Assembly (NCBI GenBank): GCA_001599355.1
Contig: BCGQ01000004.1
Span: 1,061,249 to 1,125,248, forward strand
From: Nakazawaea peltata
Lineage: Eukaryota; Ascomycota; Pichiomycetes; Alaninales; Pachysolenaceae
Length of the DNA stretch: 64,000 nucleotides
Reading direction: 5' to 3'
The notes beneath the pieces were generated by a model. The model worked only from the letters and a program-made list of their open reading frames with translations. It had not been told where the DNA came from and did no database searches. Position 1 is the first letter of the stretch. Every line of letters begins with the position of its first letter. Positions 50,998 to 63,700 of the stretch are shown here, piece after piece. Both the position numbers and the translations under genes were made by a program.

Positions 50998-53900
50998 ATG
51001 AGTGATATCAGCAATACTGCCGGATCTCTGGCATTAGATGTCGAGCTCGACCAAAAATTGGACCGCTTGAGAACCCAGATCAACTCAAAATTAGAAAATC
51101 AAAAGAGGTTACTGGTGATATTATCGGCTGTAGATGAGAATATCGAGGAACAGAAGAGTAAGAAGACCACAGTTGCTTACTTGTTGTCGTTTTTGCTGTT
51201 GTTGGAGCAAGCCACGAGTCAGGGGTCGACTTTCAACCTGGAATTACTTGGGTCTGTCACATATTTTTTGGATATAATCTTCCCATTCACACCAAAATCT
51301 CTTTTGAAGTCGAAATTTGCGGAGATTTTGACCAGAATAGCTCCGGTATTGACGGATGAACGTGCTGACGCTCCTCTTGTGAGATCATGTATCGGGTGTC
51401 TTGAGTCGTTATTGTTGGCCCAAGACCATAACAGCTGGGTAAACTCCGGTTCCATGAGTATCTCTCCAAAGAGAGGTTTAGTTGGATTGTTGGAGTTTGC
51501 TCTTGACCCAAGACCTAAGGTTAGAAAGAGAGCACAAGAGGCTGTACATACAGTATTGGCTAATGCTCCTCCTAGTCCATCTTTAGAGCATGTAGCTGCC
51601 GGATTATGTTGTGATTTCGCATTGAAAAATACAGTCATCGTCACAGAAAAGAGAAGAAGTTCAGGCAAAGAAGACAAGGAATTAAACTCTCAAATCATTC
51701 ACAATTTGCAATTAATTGATAGTATTGCATCTGCTAATGCATGGACTAGCTCCAAGTTCGAGGCCTTATGCGATTTATTGTTAGAAATCTCTAAGACTAA
51801 CGACCAATATTTGGTCTCAGCAGCTTTCCATAGTTTTGAGTCATTATTCGATGCTATGACCAATGACGTTCTGACCGAGAAATTCCTTGCTGTGTTGGAT
51901 GTCATCTTTGACTTGAAACCTTCTATCAATGACGTCAATGTCGCCGCTCCATGGTTGGCTGTCGTCTCCAAAGGTGTCATTGCTTACTCTAAAGTAGAAC
52001 CAGTAAAATGTGCCGTAAAAATCCCAAGTATTTTCGATATTCTCAAGGATTTCTTCAAGAGTGATGTTCAGAATATCTTGGTAAGTGTTTCCCAAAGCTT
52101 CATTGCCATCTTAACCGATGGTTTTGCTGATCATTTATTGCTTGAATCCTCAACTTCTGTCTCTGCTGAAGAACATGAGCAAGTAGATGATGCTGTAGAG
52201 GAGATTGCCGAGCTTTTCAACTCCAAATTGTTGACTGTACAGTATGCTCATTGTTTCAGAGAGCTCTTAGACGTCTTAACCCATGTCTTCAAGAAATTCA
52301 GAAGACATTCCGACCCATATTTCTTACAATCTTTGAAAATCGTAGGAGAATGGAGATCTAATGAGGATCAACAAGACTATAAAGATGAGCTGGAACTGAC
52401 TATTGGTGCTGCTATCCATGCCTTGGGTCCTGATACCGTTTTGAGGTTGATCCCATTGAATTTGGACAAGACCTCAGGTGGTAGAGCTTGGATGTTACCT
52501 CTTTTGAGAGATAATATATATAATTCTAGACTTGGACTCTTTAAGACCACCTTTGCTCCACTTTTGAAGTTCTACAATGAGAAGTTGGAGAACACTTCTT
52601 CTAAGAATGGTGTTATTTTGAAGATTTTCGAGACCATTGTCGACCAGATCTGGTCTTTATTACCTAAATTTTGCACTTTACCAACCGATATTAAGCAGTC
52701 TTTCGATGATGAGTTTGCTATGGAGTTGAGTGATTTGTTATATAGTAAAGTAGAGTTAAGAGTTCCGATCTGCCATTCTTTGAAGGCTTTGGTCGAGAGT
52801 AATTTACAGTATATTGCCCATGAAGAAGACCCGGCTAATTTGGAGCAATTTTCCAAGGTTTCTGCCGAGGAGTCAATTGCTTATTTGAAGACTAAGAGTT
52901 CCAAGATTTTGAGTGTCTTATTCAACGTCTTCACCTCGACTTTACCAGAAGCTCGTGGTTTCATCATGGAGACCATCGATGTATATTTACGTATTATCCC
53001 AAGTGACGAGTTGGAAGCTACTTTCAATAAGGTCTGTGGATTATTAAACGATGCTTTACAACGTCAATCTGATGATCAAAACAAATTGGGAGCTACTTTG
53101 ATGGACTTGATCGTCGCTATGACTAAATACGTTCCTTCTTCTTCGTACATTGCTCTCTTCAATATCTTCAACCAAACCGTTTCTAGTGAGGATGCTTTGG
53201 TCCAAAAGAGAGCTTACAGAATCATCACTAGATTGAGTGAGGTTGAAGGTGGAAAAGAGGCTATTTTGAGTTTCATTGGAGACATTGAGACTGTATTAGT
53301 TGGCTCTGTTGAGTCTTCTCTTCTGTCTTCGAAACTGTCTAGATTATCTTGTATTTTAGCTATCGTAAAAATCTTACCTGATTCTGACTTACATTTCATT
53401 CCTTTGACTGTTAGTGAGATCATTCTTTCGACTAAAGTGGTTAATGAGAAGACCAGAAATTTGGCCTACGAGACTTTAATCGCTATGGCTACTAGAATGA
53501 CCGAAGGAGGAGTAATTCAGAATTCTAAAATTCCAGGTTTGGAAGAACTTGAAAATTCCCCTGCTTCTTTACAGAAATTCTTTGAAATTTGTTCTCCAGG
53601 TTTAGCCGGTTCCACCCCTCATATGATTAGTGCAACGATTACTTGTTTCAGTTGTCTTTTCTACGAGTTCCATACTAAGATGGATGAGGCTCAATTATTG
53701 GAGATGTACCATTTCATTGAATTGTTCTTGACTCAAAAGAATAGAGAAATCGTCAAGGCTGCCATTGGGTTCATTAAAGTTGCAATTTTGTCCTTGCCAG
53801 AACTGTTGATTTTACCTAATATTCAAGATTTATTGGCTAAATTAATGGTCTGGTCTCATGAACACAAGGGTCATTTCAAATCTAAGGTAAAGCATATCAT

Positions 53901-54564
53901 CGAGAGAATGATTAGAAAATTCGGTATCGATGTAATCGAGCGTAATATTCCTGAAGAAGACAGAAAATTGATCGTAAATATCAAGAAATCTAAGCAAAGA
54001 GCTAAGAGAAAGCTGCTGACTGAAGCTGTAGAGGCTCAAGGTGCTGCTCGTGGTTCTAAATTCACTTCTGCTTATGAAGAAGCTATTTATGATTCTGAAT
54101 CTGAAGATGAGCTGGAAGATGATGGTTCTGCTGATCTGAAGGCTAGCAAATTGGCCAAGCAATATATCAGAGAATCTGGAGATGCTCCTTTGGATTTATT
54201 GGACCGTCAACAATTGGCTCAAATCACTTCCTCTAAACCTAAGAAATTCGTTAAGGCCAGTCAAAAGCAAGATTTCAAGACCAAAAACGGTAAATTGGTC
54301 ATTGATGATGGTAATGATGCTGAGGATCCATTCCTGGGTAAGGAATCTGGTATCAATGCTTATTTGGAGGCTGTAAAGAATGGACCTGTTAGAGGACAGA
54401 AGAATAAGTTGAAATATAAGAAGCAAAAGAATGATGACGATTTCGATGATGAGAGTGATGATGAGGCCCTGGCTCCTCGTAAGCCTGCATTCAATAAGGC
54501 CAAGGGTGGAAGAATTACTAAACCTCAAAAGAAGCAAAAATTCAAGGCTAATAAGAAGTTTTAG
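50998..54564 (+). CDS. RRP12: ribosome-export HEAT-repeat protein Rrp12
   Basis: 1188 aa from the ATG at 50998 (the frame extends up to a GTG, not used); S. cerevisiae Rrp12 has 1228. Almost all of it is HEAT-like helical repeats. The NUC173 region is around residues 360-560 (Q-Y-A-H-C-F-R-E-L-L, D-T-V-L-R-L-I-P-L-N-L, G-R-A-W-M-L-P-L-L-R-D), and the tail is basic and acidic with nuclear signals (K-Q-R-A-K-R-K). Rrp12 helps export both subunits and works in 40S maturation. The promoter carries PAC and RRPE, as expected. Confidence 0.95.
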   Translation: MSDISNTAGSLALDVELDQKLDRLRTQINSKLENQKRLLVILSAVDENIEEQKSKKTTVAYLLSFLLLLEQATSQGSTFNLELLGSVTYFLDIIFPFTPKSLLKSKFAEILTRIAPVLTDERADAPLVRSCIGCLESLLLAQDHNSWVNSGSMSISPKRGLVGLLEFALDPRPKVRKRAQEAVHTVLANAPPSPSLEHVAAGLCCDFALKNTVIVTEKRRSSGKEDKELNSQIIHNLQLIDSIASANAWTSSKFEALCDLLLEISKTNDQYLVSAAFHSFESLFDAMTNDVLTEKFLAVLDVIFDLKPSINDVNVAAPWLAVVSKGVIAYSKVEPVKCAVKIPSIFDILKDFFKSDVQNILVSVSQSFIAILTDGFADHLLLESSTSVSAEEHEQVDDAVEEIAELFNSKLLTVQYAHCFRELLDVLTHVFKKFRRHSDPYFLQSLKIVGEWRSNEDQQDYKDELELTIGAAIHALGPDTVLRLIPLNLDKTSGGRAWMLPLLRDNIYNSRLGLFKTTFAPLLKFYNEKLENTSSKNGVILKIFETIVDQIWSLLPKFCTLPTDIKQSFDDEFAMELSDLLYSKVELRVPICHSLKALVESNLQYIAHEEDPANLEQFSKVSAEESIAYLKTKSSKILSVLFNVFTSTLPEARGFIMETIDVYLRIIPSDELEATFNKVCGLLNDALQRQSDDQNKLGATLMDLIVAMTKYVPSSSYIALFNIFNQTVSSEDALVQKRAYRIITRLSEVEGGKEAILSFIGDIETVLVGSVESSLLSSKLSRLSCILAIVKILPDSDLHFIPLTVSEIILSTKVVNEKTRNLAYETLIAMATRMTEGGVIQNSKIPGLEELENSPASLQKFFEICSPGLAGSTPHMISATITCFSCLFYEFHTKMDEAQLLEMYHFIELFLTQKNREIVKAAIGFIKVAILSLPELLILPNIQDLLAKLMVWSHEHKGHFKSKVKHIIERMIRKFGIDVIERNIPEEDRKLIVNIKKSKQRAKRKLLTEAVEAQGAARGSKFTSAYEEAIYDSESEDELEDDGSADLKASKLAKQYIRESGDAPLDLLDRQQLAQITSSKPKKFVKASQKQDFKTKNGKLVIDDGNDAEDPFLGKESGINAYLEAVKNGPVRGQKNKLKYKKQKNDDDFDDESDDEALAPRKPAFNKAKGGRITKPQKKQKFKANKKF

Positions 54565-54736
54565 TTAAATATATAACAAATAATCATATAAATCATATAG
54601 ATAGTTGTGTGTGTAGATATAGGCTGGGTTGTGATGCTGGACTTACCTTTTGTAAAAATATTCTACTTTTTGACCTGATTATTCCCATTAATATTTGAAA
54701 TCACCCCCAAAATTACCCCCAAAATTTTTTCGGAGC

Positions 54737-54744
54737 AAAAAAAA
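54737..54744 (-). terminator. RNA polymerase III T-run after tRNA-Gln
   Basis: Eight A on the + strand, i.e. TTTTTTTT on the transcribed strand 4 nt after the tRNA 3' end. Confidence 0.85.
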
Positions 54745-54748
54745 GGCA

Positions 54749-54819
54749 GGTCGTACCCGGATTCGAACCGGGGTTGTTCGGATCAAAACCGAAAGTGATA
54801 ACCACTACACTATACAACC
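54749..54819 (-). tRNA. tRNA-Gln(UUG)
   Basis: 71 nt without intron. The acceptor stem GGTTGTA pairs with TACGACC (one G-T). The D arm has the A box (TAGTGTAGTGG). The anticodon arm TTCGG-TTTTGAT-CCGAA gives anticodon TTG, reading CAA. The T arm CCCGG-TTCGAAT-CCGGG has the B box. It is very close to S. cerevisiae tRNA-Gln(UUG). Confidence 0.97.
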
Positions 54820-55036
54820 AAACTGTTGAGAACTTTTTCTCTTTAGATTACTATAATGTGCTTAGAGCGAAAAAGTGATATTTCGCTGTGATTTTGGGAG
54901 TGTTTCCAAATGTAAATGAATATACAGATACACTGGGATTAGCTAAAGGTTCAAGTCGAAAGTCCAGAGTGGAAAATCCCACCCCAATAAACTCCTACTC
55001 ATTCTCTCTTCAAAAATATATTAAATTTCTTCTTAT

Positions 55037-57289
55037 TTAATTTACACCATTCGTTCTAATATAGTTAAAAATCGTGTCGTACGACTGTTGATAACATTTG
55101 AGATTCATTTGCTTAAGTCGGTCGATATCAGCTTTCATATGTTGACTTTTAGATATCAAGTGACTAAATTGTGGTTGCAATGAATCTGTACGAACAAAAC
55201 CAAATATCAGTCGAACCTCAGTCCCGCTGAGTCCTTCTATATTTACGGCCATTTTCTCTATAACGATCTTGAAAGAAGCCAAAGTTTCTATTCCTTCGTA
55301 ATCTCGATCAGCTATCATTTTGAAAACCTCGTCGTAAATGAGGTCATCGATACTGATATTCTTTTTCGAGGCCTCAATACACCTTTCTACTAGTAAATGA
55401 TTCTCGGAAACAGAGAACCTCCTGGCAAAATGGTACTTCTCGAACAGAATCACATCTTTATGGATATTAGTCTCTATAATTAAGCATAAGGATTGTTTGA
55501 CCAAATGGACCAAGAGATGTCTTGCCATTTGACAGCCAGAAGTACTGTCTTCATCTAGAACTTCTAAAATATATTTATACTGATCCATACTACTGGAATC
55601 CAAAAGATCTTGGAACCCATCTTGGATCACTTTGATGAAGAAACTTTTGAAATTTGACTCTGTCAAATTCATCGGAGGAATCAACCGAGCACTAGAATTC
55701 AAGGAGGTATTCAAAAACTCGGATATTTTGAATCCAAAGTCTGTAAGATCATAGATCCCACTAAGACTCTCGACGTAATTCTCAAGATTCAAACATCTAC
55801 AGAAATCGGCATATTTCTCAAGACTAGACTGCTGTTCTGGGAACTCGACTCGAGAGTAATCATCGACTACCAGACATTTATCACGTTTAACCAATCGAGG
55901 AGATTTATAGAACTCTTCATGTATCAAGATCAGTCTCCAATTGGCCATGGATCTTGAAAATGTTGGGAACATATTCCTCTCGGAATAATCCACCTTACGT
56001 TTGTCTTTCTTGATCTGTCCAGCAGCAAAGTATATATCGTCTATGGAAGGAAGTTTGGCATTTGCCTTGAACGAAACCATGAATTTACGAAGTCTGTTCA
56101 TTTCCACATTGTATTTACGGATTCCTGACTCGAGTCTCAGCTTAATGGTGACATAATTTGGGTCCAGGAGTTTCAATCTCATCATATTCTGGCTCCTCTT
56201 GAGCGTTTGAATTGAGAAATGTAAGCTGAAAATCGATCTTATGGCATGGAATTGTAATGTCGTAGCATTAAGACGGAGATACATTCTCCATGTCTTCACA
56301 AAGTTCAAGTAGGGATGTCCAAGAGGATGGATATTTGACGATAGTAAAAGCAACTTGAAGGAGGAAATCAACTTGGAACATAAGTTGACTAGAAAAGCTA
56401 CTAATTTGTTATTGAAAGTATTGCTGAAAACGGAGCTGAAGACACCTTTGTCTCTGATCTCAGGGACATTAGTGTTTAAAGAGTGAAGACAGCCATTTTC
56501 TTGCCGGCTTTCTGAGAGGAAATGGAAACTTTGTAAGAAAATTCGAGCATTTTTAGCTTCATCAGCGATGGTTGTTGGGATTTTCAATGCTCTAAAGATG
56601 AGACAGACGGCCTCTACAGTATTCTTCGATCTAATGAGATGAGTTACATCATGGTTACGAGGTTGAGAACCGAGAACTTGGAATAATCCTTGCTCTTTTA
56701 AAAAGTTATATCTCTTTCTTGCAAGATAAAGAGATAATGCTCTTAAGGCTGGAGATTCATGGGGTCTACGAGCCTCAAACAGAGGCACACGTTCCTTCTT
56801 ATTGATTTCCACCATCCGCTTTGTCAGCTGAACAGCTATTTTGATATCCTCAGACCGATTATTGGCCATTGTTTTCAAACTTTCAGAGGCTCTTCTACTC
56901 TTGAGAGAAATCTGTTGACGTCTTCTATGCTGAGCATTCTCCAAACGTTTAGATAACGAGTCACTGAAACGTCTACGACGGCCTTCTACCAGGATCTTAT
57001 GTTTCTCATTGATCCGGTGTAATTTTACAGAGTATTCCTTCAATTTGTCAGCCCTTGTCTGTCTGAAATTGTTTGGGGGGTTAGAGTTTCTCTTGGATTC
57101 GGCTCTTCTTTGGGGAGAAACAGGGGTTAATCTCTTGAGAATTGAGTCTGGAATGACAGTTCCGTTCTCTGTGGTCAATTTGAAAGACTCTTCTCCAATC
57201 ATATCGACGGAATCCGAGTCAAGATGAGGTCCTAATTGAGGTGACCCAAGGGGGGTTTGTGACAGTGAGGGAGTACTTGGGCAGCTCAT
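55037..57289 (-). CDS. SOK1: T-complex-11 family protein, Sok1-like
   Basis: 750 aa. A Ser/Pro-rich head with an Arg-rich helix (about 60-160: H-R-I-N-E-K-H, R-R-R-R-F-S-D-S-L) is followed by a largely helical Tcp11 domain from ~200 to the end, with blocks such as V-K-T-W-R-M-Y-L-R-L and the end S-Y-D-T-I-F-N-Y-I. Sok1 was found as a high-copy suppressor of PKA loss; mammalian TCP11 is also tied to cAMP signalling. S. cerevisiae Sok1 is longer (901 aa). Confidence 0.75.
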   Translation of the reverse strand: MSCPSTPSLSQTPLGSPQLGPHLDSDSVDMIGEESFKLTTENGTVIPDSILKRLTPVSPQRRAESKRNSNPPNNFRQTRADKLKEYSVKLHRINEKHKILVEGRRRRFSDSLSKRLENAQHRRRQQISLKSRRASESLKTMANNRSEDIKIAVQLTKRMVEINKKERVPLFEARRPHESPALRALSLYLARKRYNFLKEQGLFQVLGSQPRNHDVTHLIRSKNTVEAVCLIFRALKIPTTIADEAKNARIFLQSFHFLSESRQENGCLHSLNTNVPEIRDKGVFSSVFSNTFNNKLVAFLVNLCSKLISSFKLLLLSSNIHPLGHPYLNFVKTWRMYLRLNATTLQFHAIRSIFSLHFSIQTLKRSQNMMRLKLLDPNYVTIKLRLESGIRKYNVEMNRLRKFMVSFKANAKLPSIDDIYFAAGQIKKDKRKVDYSERNMFPTFSRSMANWRLILIHEEFYKSPRLVKRDKCLVVDDYSRVEFPEQQSSLEKYADFCRCLNLENYVESLSGIYDLTDFGFKISEFLNTSLNSSARLIPPMNLTESNFKSFFIKVIQDGFQDLLDSSSMDQYKYILEVLDEDSTSGCQMARHLLVHLVKQSLCLIIETNIHKDVILFEKYHFARRFSVSENHLLVERCIEASKKNISIDDLIYDEVFKMIADRDYEGIETLASFKIVIEKMAVNIEGLSGTEVRLIFGFVRTDSLQPQFSHLISKSQHMKADIDRLKQMNLKCYQQSYDTIFNYIRTNGVN

Positions 57290-58250
57290 TGGGGTGATAG
57301 CACTTCTCTCTGGTCTAGGACTCGGTGGCTCAGTGGCTCAGTAGTTCAATACCTCTGTAGCTCGGTCTTCTGTCTCTCTATCGCTCGCTCTCCTTGCTGC
57401 TCCTTGCTGCTCTTCTTACCTCTTGCCTGACTAATCTGCTCTGCGATGAGTTGAGATGAGGTGGAAGCGCCGATGGAAATGCCGCTTAAAATCTGAAAAA
57501 AATTGGTAAAATACGATCAGTCAGTGTAGAACTGGTAACTGAGTGTACTGATGAGGTGTAGTTTGTAAGTGTCTTAGTCTCTGATGATCCTCTTGTAAGT
57601 GTCTTAGATCAGATATGTTTCGTGGGGACTGAGCAATAAATAAAATAAAACGGTAGTGACAGGATTTTTGTGTGAAAACCAGCCACCAGGCAGTGAGCTG
57701 CAAGCGAAGGTGTGGAAGGGGAGTGACACAAAATGACACAAAATTGCAGATTGCCACAGATAACCTGAAGGTGGAAAAGAGTCTGGAATGTGACAGGAAT
57801 CTAGGTAGTGATGGCGTTAGAGTTGTTTTACTTCAAATTAATTATAGTAATAAGATTGGTAGAATAGACTTTGTATGTGATTGAGCAGAGTATGAAGATA
57901 CGAATTAGAATTGGAGACTGATATGAATACCTGATATGGATACTTTGGCTTCAGGTTTAGTAGTGTGTAAACTCTGTAGGCTCTGTAGAATATGACCGTT
58001 TGGAATGGTGTGTAGAGTATGCAGATTACAGATTGACTGCCTGTAATTTTTTGTGACTACTGTCCCAGTCTCTGCCACTAACACCCCTTCCTCCCTTTTC
58101 CTCCCTTTTCCTCCCTTTTCCTCCCTTTTCCTCCCTTTTCCTGCTTTCGCGCAGAGCATAAAATTCGATCGGCTCTTTCTCGACTCTTCAAATAAACAAC
58201 TAGAACAGTGCCGCAGACCATATAAATTCAGCTGTTGCAATTGAGATAAG
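57290..58250. other. divergent region SOK1-like / YRB2
   Basis: 0.96 kb. It has short GGCTCAGT/GCTCGCTC repeats near the SOK1-like start (57325-57415) and a five-copy 10-bp repeat near YRB2. No gene seen. Confidence 0.6.
58091..58140 (+). repeat. five tandem copies of CTCCCTTTTC
   Basis: Perfect 10-bp units, 110-160 bp upstream of the YRB2 ATG. The minus strand has GGG runs with 7-nt spacers, a G-quadruplex pattern. Confidence 0.95.
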
Positions 58251-59366
58251 ATGAGTGAGGGTGAGATAACTGAAAAGTCTGGTCAATTAGCCGAGACCAG
58301 TGTAGAAATTCCTGTTTCAGAAACGGCAGAGGAGCTGCAAGTTTCTTCAAAGCCCCTGAAATCGGCCGTTGAGGAGACGCTGGCAGAGGCGCTGGCGGAA
58401 CCGCTGACGGAACCTCTGGCCAAAACACTGACAGAAACACTGACAGAAGAACCAAAACTGGCAGAACCAGATCTGAAAACTCCGTCACTGGATTCTTCTC
58501 TCGAGTCCTCCGAACAACCAACTAAAAAAAGATCTTTAGAAGATGATGAAAATGAAACGGAACTGAAAAAAGTCAAGAACGATGATGAAACCCCGACAAT
58601 TACCGACAAAAGTCCGTCTTCTGATGAAACTCTGTCCAAACCTGTGGAGAAACCAAAGTTTGTCTTTGGTTCCACCACCTCCTTCGGTTCAGGTGCTCTG
58701 TTCAGTTTCATAAAAAATCGAAAGAGTATTTTTGACACCCCAAGCACAAATGCCAAGGACGAGTCACTGTCACTGGATTCGCTGCTGGTGTCACTGACTT
58801 CACTGTCTCTGTCACTGAAACCGATTTTCGGAGGTGGCTCCGCGTTCGGAAACGCCTTCCAAAACGCCATGAATAAAAAATCAATCTTTGAGAAAGAACC
58901 AACCAAACAAGACGAGCACAAACCGGACGATAAAGAAACCGAAGACAACTCCCAAACACCCAAGAAAGACTCCGTCTATCAACAAGTCCATCTTGAAAAG
59001 AAAGAAATCACAACAGGAGAAGAAAACGAAGAGAATTTGTTCGCCGTGAAATCCAAATTGTACGTCTTGGATCTCACCGACGTCAAACAAGGTTGGAAAG
59101 AAAGAGGTGTCGGTGTGATAAGGTTGAACAAATCCAAAGATTCTAAATATAGACTCTTGATGAGAGCCGACGCTATCTTGAAGGTGATCTTGAACATGCC
59201 AGTGTCATCTTCAACCGAACTGTTCAAAGGAATGGAAAGCTCATTGCAAGGTGAAAAATTCATAAGGCTCAATTTCTTGGAGAATGACAAACCAGTGCAA
59301 TATGCCTTGAAATTTGGCCAGGCTGAAAACGCTACAAAGTTATATGACCTCATCAAAGGTATCTAG
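58251..59366 (+). CDS. YRB2: Ran-binding nuclear protein Yrb2
   Basis: 371 aa (S. cerevisiae 327). Order: an acidic Ala/Glu/Pro/Thr repeat head (about 35-90), a nuclear signal (K-K-R-S plus L-K-K-V-K), FG-type motifs (K-F-V-F-G-S, I-F-G-G-G-S-A-F-G), and a C-terminal RanBP1-type domain (about 258-371: K-L-Y-V-L, W-K-E-R-G-V-G-V-I-R-L, L-L-M-R-A-D-A-I-L-K-V-I-L-N). Yrb2 binds Ran-GTP and assists Xpo1/Crm1 export in the nucleus. It is exceptionally rich in CTG: nine between codons 42 and 85 and eight within codons 172-190, giving plausible Ala/Ser/Thr linkers only when CTG is read as Ala. It converges with SEE1 with 8 bp between the stops. Confidence 0.93.
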   Translation: MSEGEITEKSGQLAETSVEIPVSETAEELQVSSKPLKSAVEETLAEALAEPLTEPLAKTLTETLTEEPKLAEPDLKTPSLDSSLESSEQPTKKRSLEDDENETELKKVKNDDETPTITDKSPSSDETLSKPVEKPKFVFGSTTSFGSGALFSFIKNRKSIFDTPSTNAKDESLSLDSLLVSLTSLSLSLKPIFGGGSAFGNAFQNAMNKKSIFEKEPTKQDEHKPDDKETEDNSQTPKKDSVYQQVHLEKKEITTGEENEENLFAVKSKLYVLDLTDVKQGWKERGVGVIRLNKSKDSKYRLLMRADAILKVILNMPVSSSTELFKGMESSLQGEKFIRLNFLENDKPVQYALKFGQAENATKLYDLIKGI

Positions 59367-59374
59367 ATATATAT

Positions 59375-60137
59375 TTACTGTTTAATGAATGCTATACTAC
59401 AGATGGTGGACCCCTTGACTCCTCCAAACTCGAACGAAGGGTAGTTGATTTGTTTCCAAACTTTCAAGTCGTCAGATTCGATCAATTTGACCAATTCTTC
59501 TTTGGTAAAATTACACGACGTGATCAAGAACACTCCCTCTGGTTTCAATAACTCTTTGATATTCTCAGGGTAAACTTGTACACCTGTTTTTCCGTCTTCA
59601 TTCTTGTCACTATTCAACAGAATAGCGTCGAAAGTGCCTTTATCCAAGACGATATCGAATTGGGCCTTGGAATCTTGTAAGAATGGGTCGTTTTTATCCA
59701 AGATATCACTTCTCAGGAAGCTTATCTGGTCTAATTCTTTACTCAAGGCGATCTTTTGAGCAAATTCCACCGATACTTCACTGTAATCCACCCCTATTAA
59801 CTCTCCTGTAAACCCTTCTTCTTCGAGTTCGAAAAGTAAATGGCCATTTCCTGTTCCCAAATCGACTATTTTACTGTCATCGTGTATCGTGGGAAGTTCA
59901 CCGATGTTCTCACTCAAGAACTGAACCATTTTCAGCTCCGCATCAGAGTCATCAAACCAACATTCTCCGGTATCTTCAGGGTTCTCTTCAAAGTTCTTCT
60001 CTTCCACTTTATAGAAGTTGTCCCAGCTGTAATTTGATAGTTAGTACGCTATTTGGGGGCGGTTTTTTTCACCAATATACTCACTATTCCTTGGTTCCTA
60101 ACTTGGATGGGTTCAATTTGGTAGTATCTTCAGTCAT
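59375..60137 (-). CDS. EFM4: eEF1A lysine methyltransferase See1/Efm4 (spliced)
   Basis: Exon 1 60085-60137 (M-T-E-D-T-T-K-L-N-P-S-K-L-G-T-K-E-Y), intron 60027-60084 (58 nt; GTGAGT, TACTAAC on the minus strand at 60040-60046, CAG), exon 2 59375-60026. Total 234 aa (S. cerevisiae 257). K-L-G-T-K-x-Y-W-D-N-F-Y and E-N-P-E-D-T-G-E-C-W-F-D-D are near-identical to Efm4; the SAM-binding motif is V-D-L-G-T-G-N-G-H. It methylates a lysine of eEF1A in the cytosol. Confidence 0.94.
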
Positions 60138-60272
60138 TGTCTATATCTCCACCTCTTAACCTTGAGCTTATTCTCTTGTCTTCAAGGTGAGCGATGGGCA
60201 TAAGAAAAATTTTCAGATTAGCGCAGTGACACTGTGACACCAACAGGGGAGCACAATGATGAACAAATATTA

Positions 60273-60314
60273 CTGACATCGTTCTGATATCGTTGATATC
60301 GTTCTGACATCGTT
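60273..60314 (+). repeat. four CTGAYATCGTT-type tandem units
   Basis: CTGACATCGTT, CTGATATCGTT, GATATCGTT, CTGACATCGTT in direct succession upstream of EFM4. Confidence 0.9.
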
Positions 60315-60415
60315 ACCATGGTATTCTGTGAAAGTGCATTCTTCTAGTTTATTTACGAAACATGTGATATTCTTCCCCGCACCTCACCTTCACTCTCCTA
60401 TAAATACCTTTAAAT

Positions 60416-60452
60416 ACCCCCTTTAGCCCCTTTAGCCCCTTTAGCCCCTTTA
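60416..60452 (+). repeat. four tandem CCCCTTTAG units
   Basis: 9-bp units, with G-rich complement GGGGCTAAA. Four G runs with 5-nt spacers make a G-quadruplex motif, and each unit contains the CCCCT stress element. Confidence 0.92.
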
Positions 60453-60536
60453 CGTTTTTACATCTCTACATCCCTATACCCTACATCACCTCAATTTAAT
60501 AATCTTATTCGTTTTTATGTATTCATGATTCTATGA

Positions 60537-63700
<3,164 letters not shown>

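Larger units (their letters stand above)
54565..55036. other. RRP12 / SOK1-like convergent intergenic with tRNA
   Basis: 0.47 kb holding tRNA-Gln. The rest is AT-rich with no other gene seen. Confidence 0.7.
60138..60536. other. EFM4 upstream / ARG5,6 downstream region
   Basis: 0.4 kb carrying two separate short tandem arrays (60273-60314 and 60416-60452) and an AAAAATTTTC block 70 bp before EFM4. Confidence 0.7.

Noticed and set aside
54950-54975. GGTTCAAGTC B-box-like string
   Set aside because: No T stem and no tRNA body upstream.
58283-58963. 226-codon Ser-rich frame opposite YRB2
   Set aside because: Antisense of CTG-rich repeats (CAG on the other strand).
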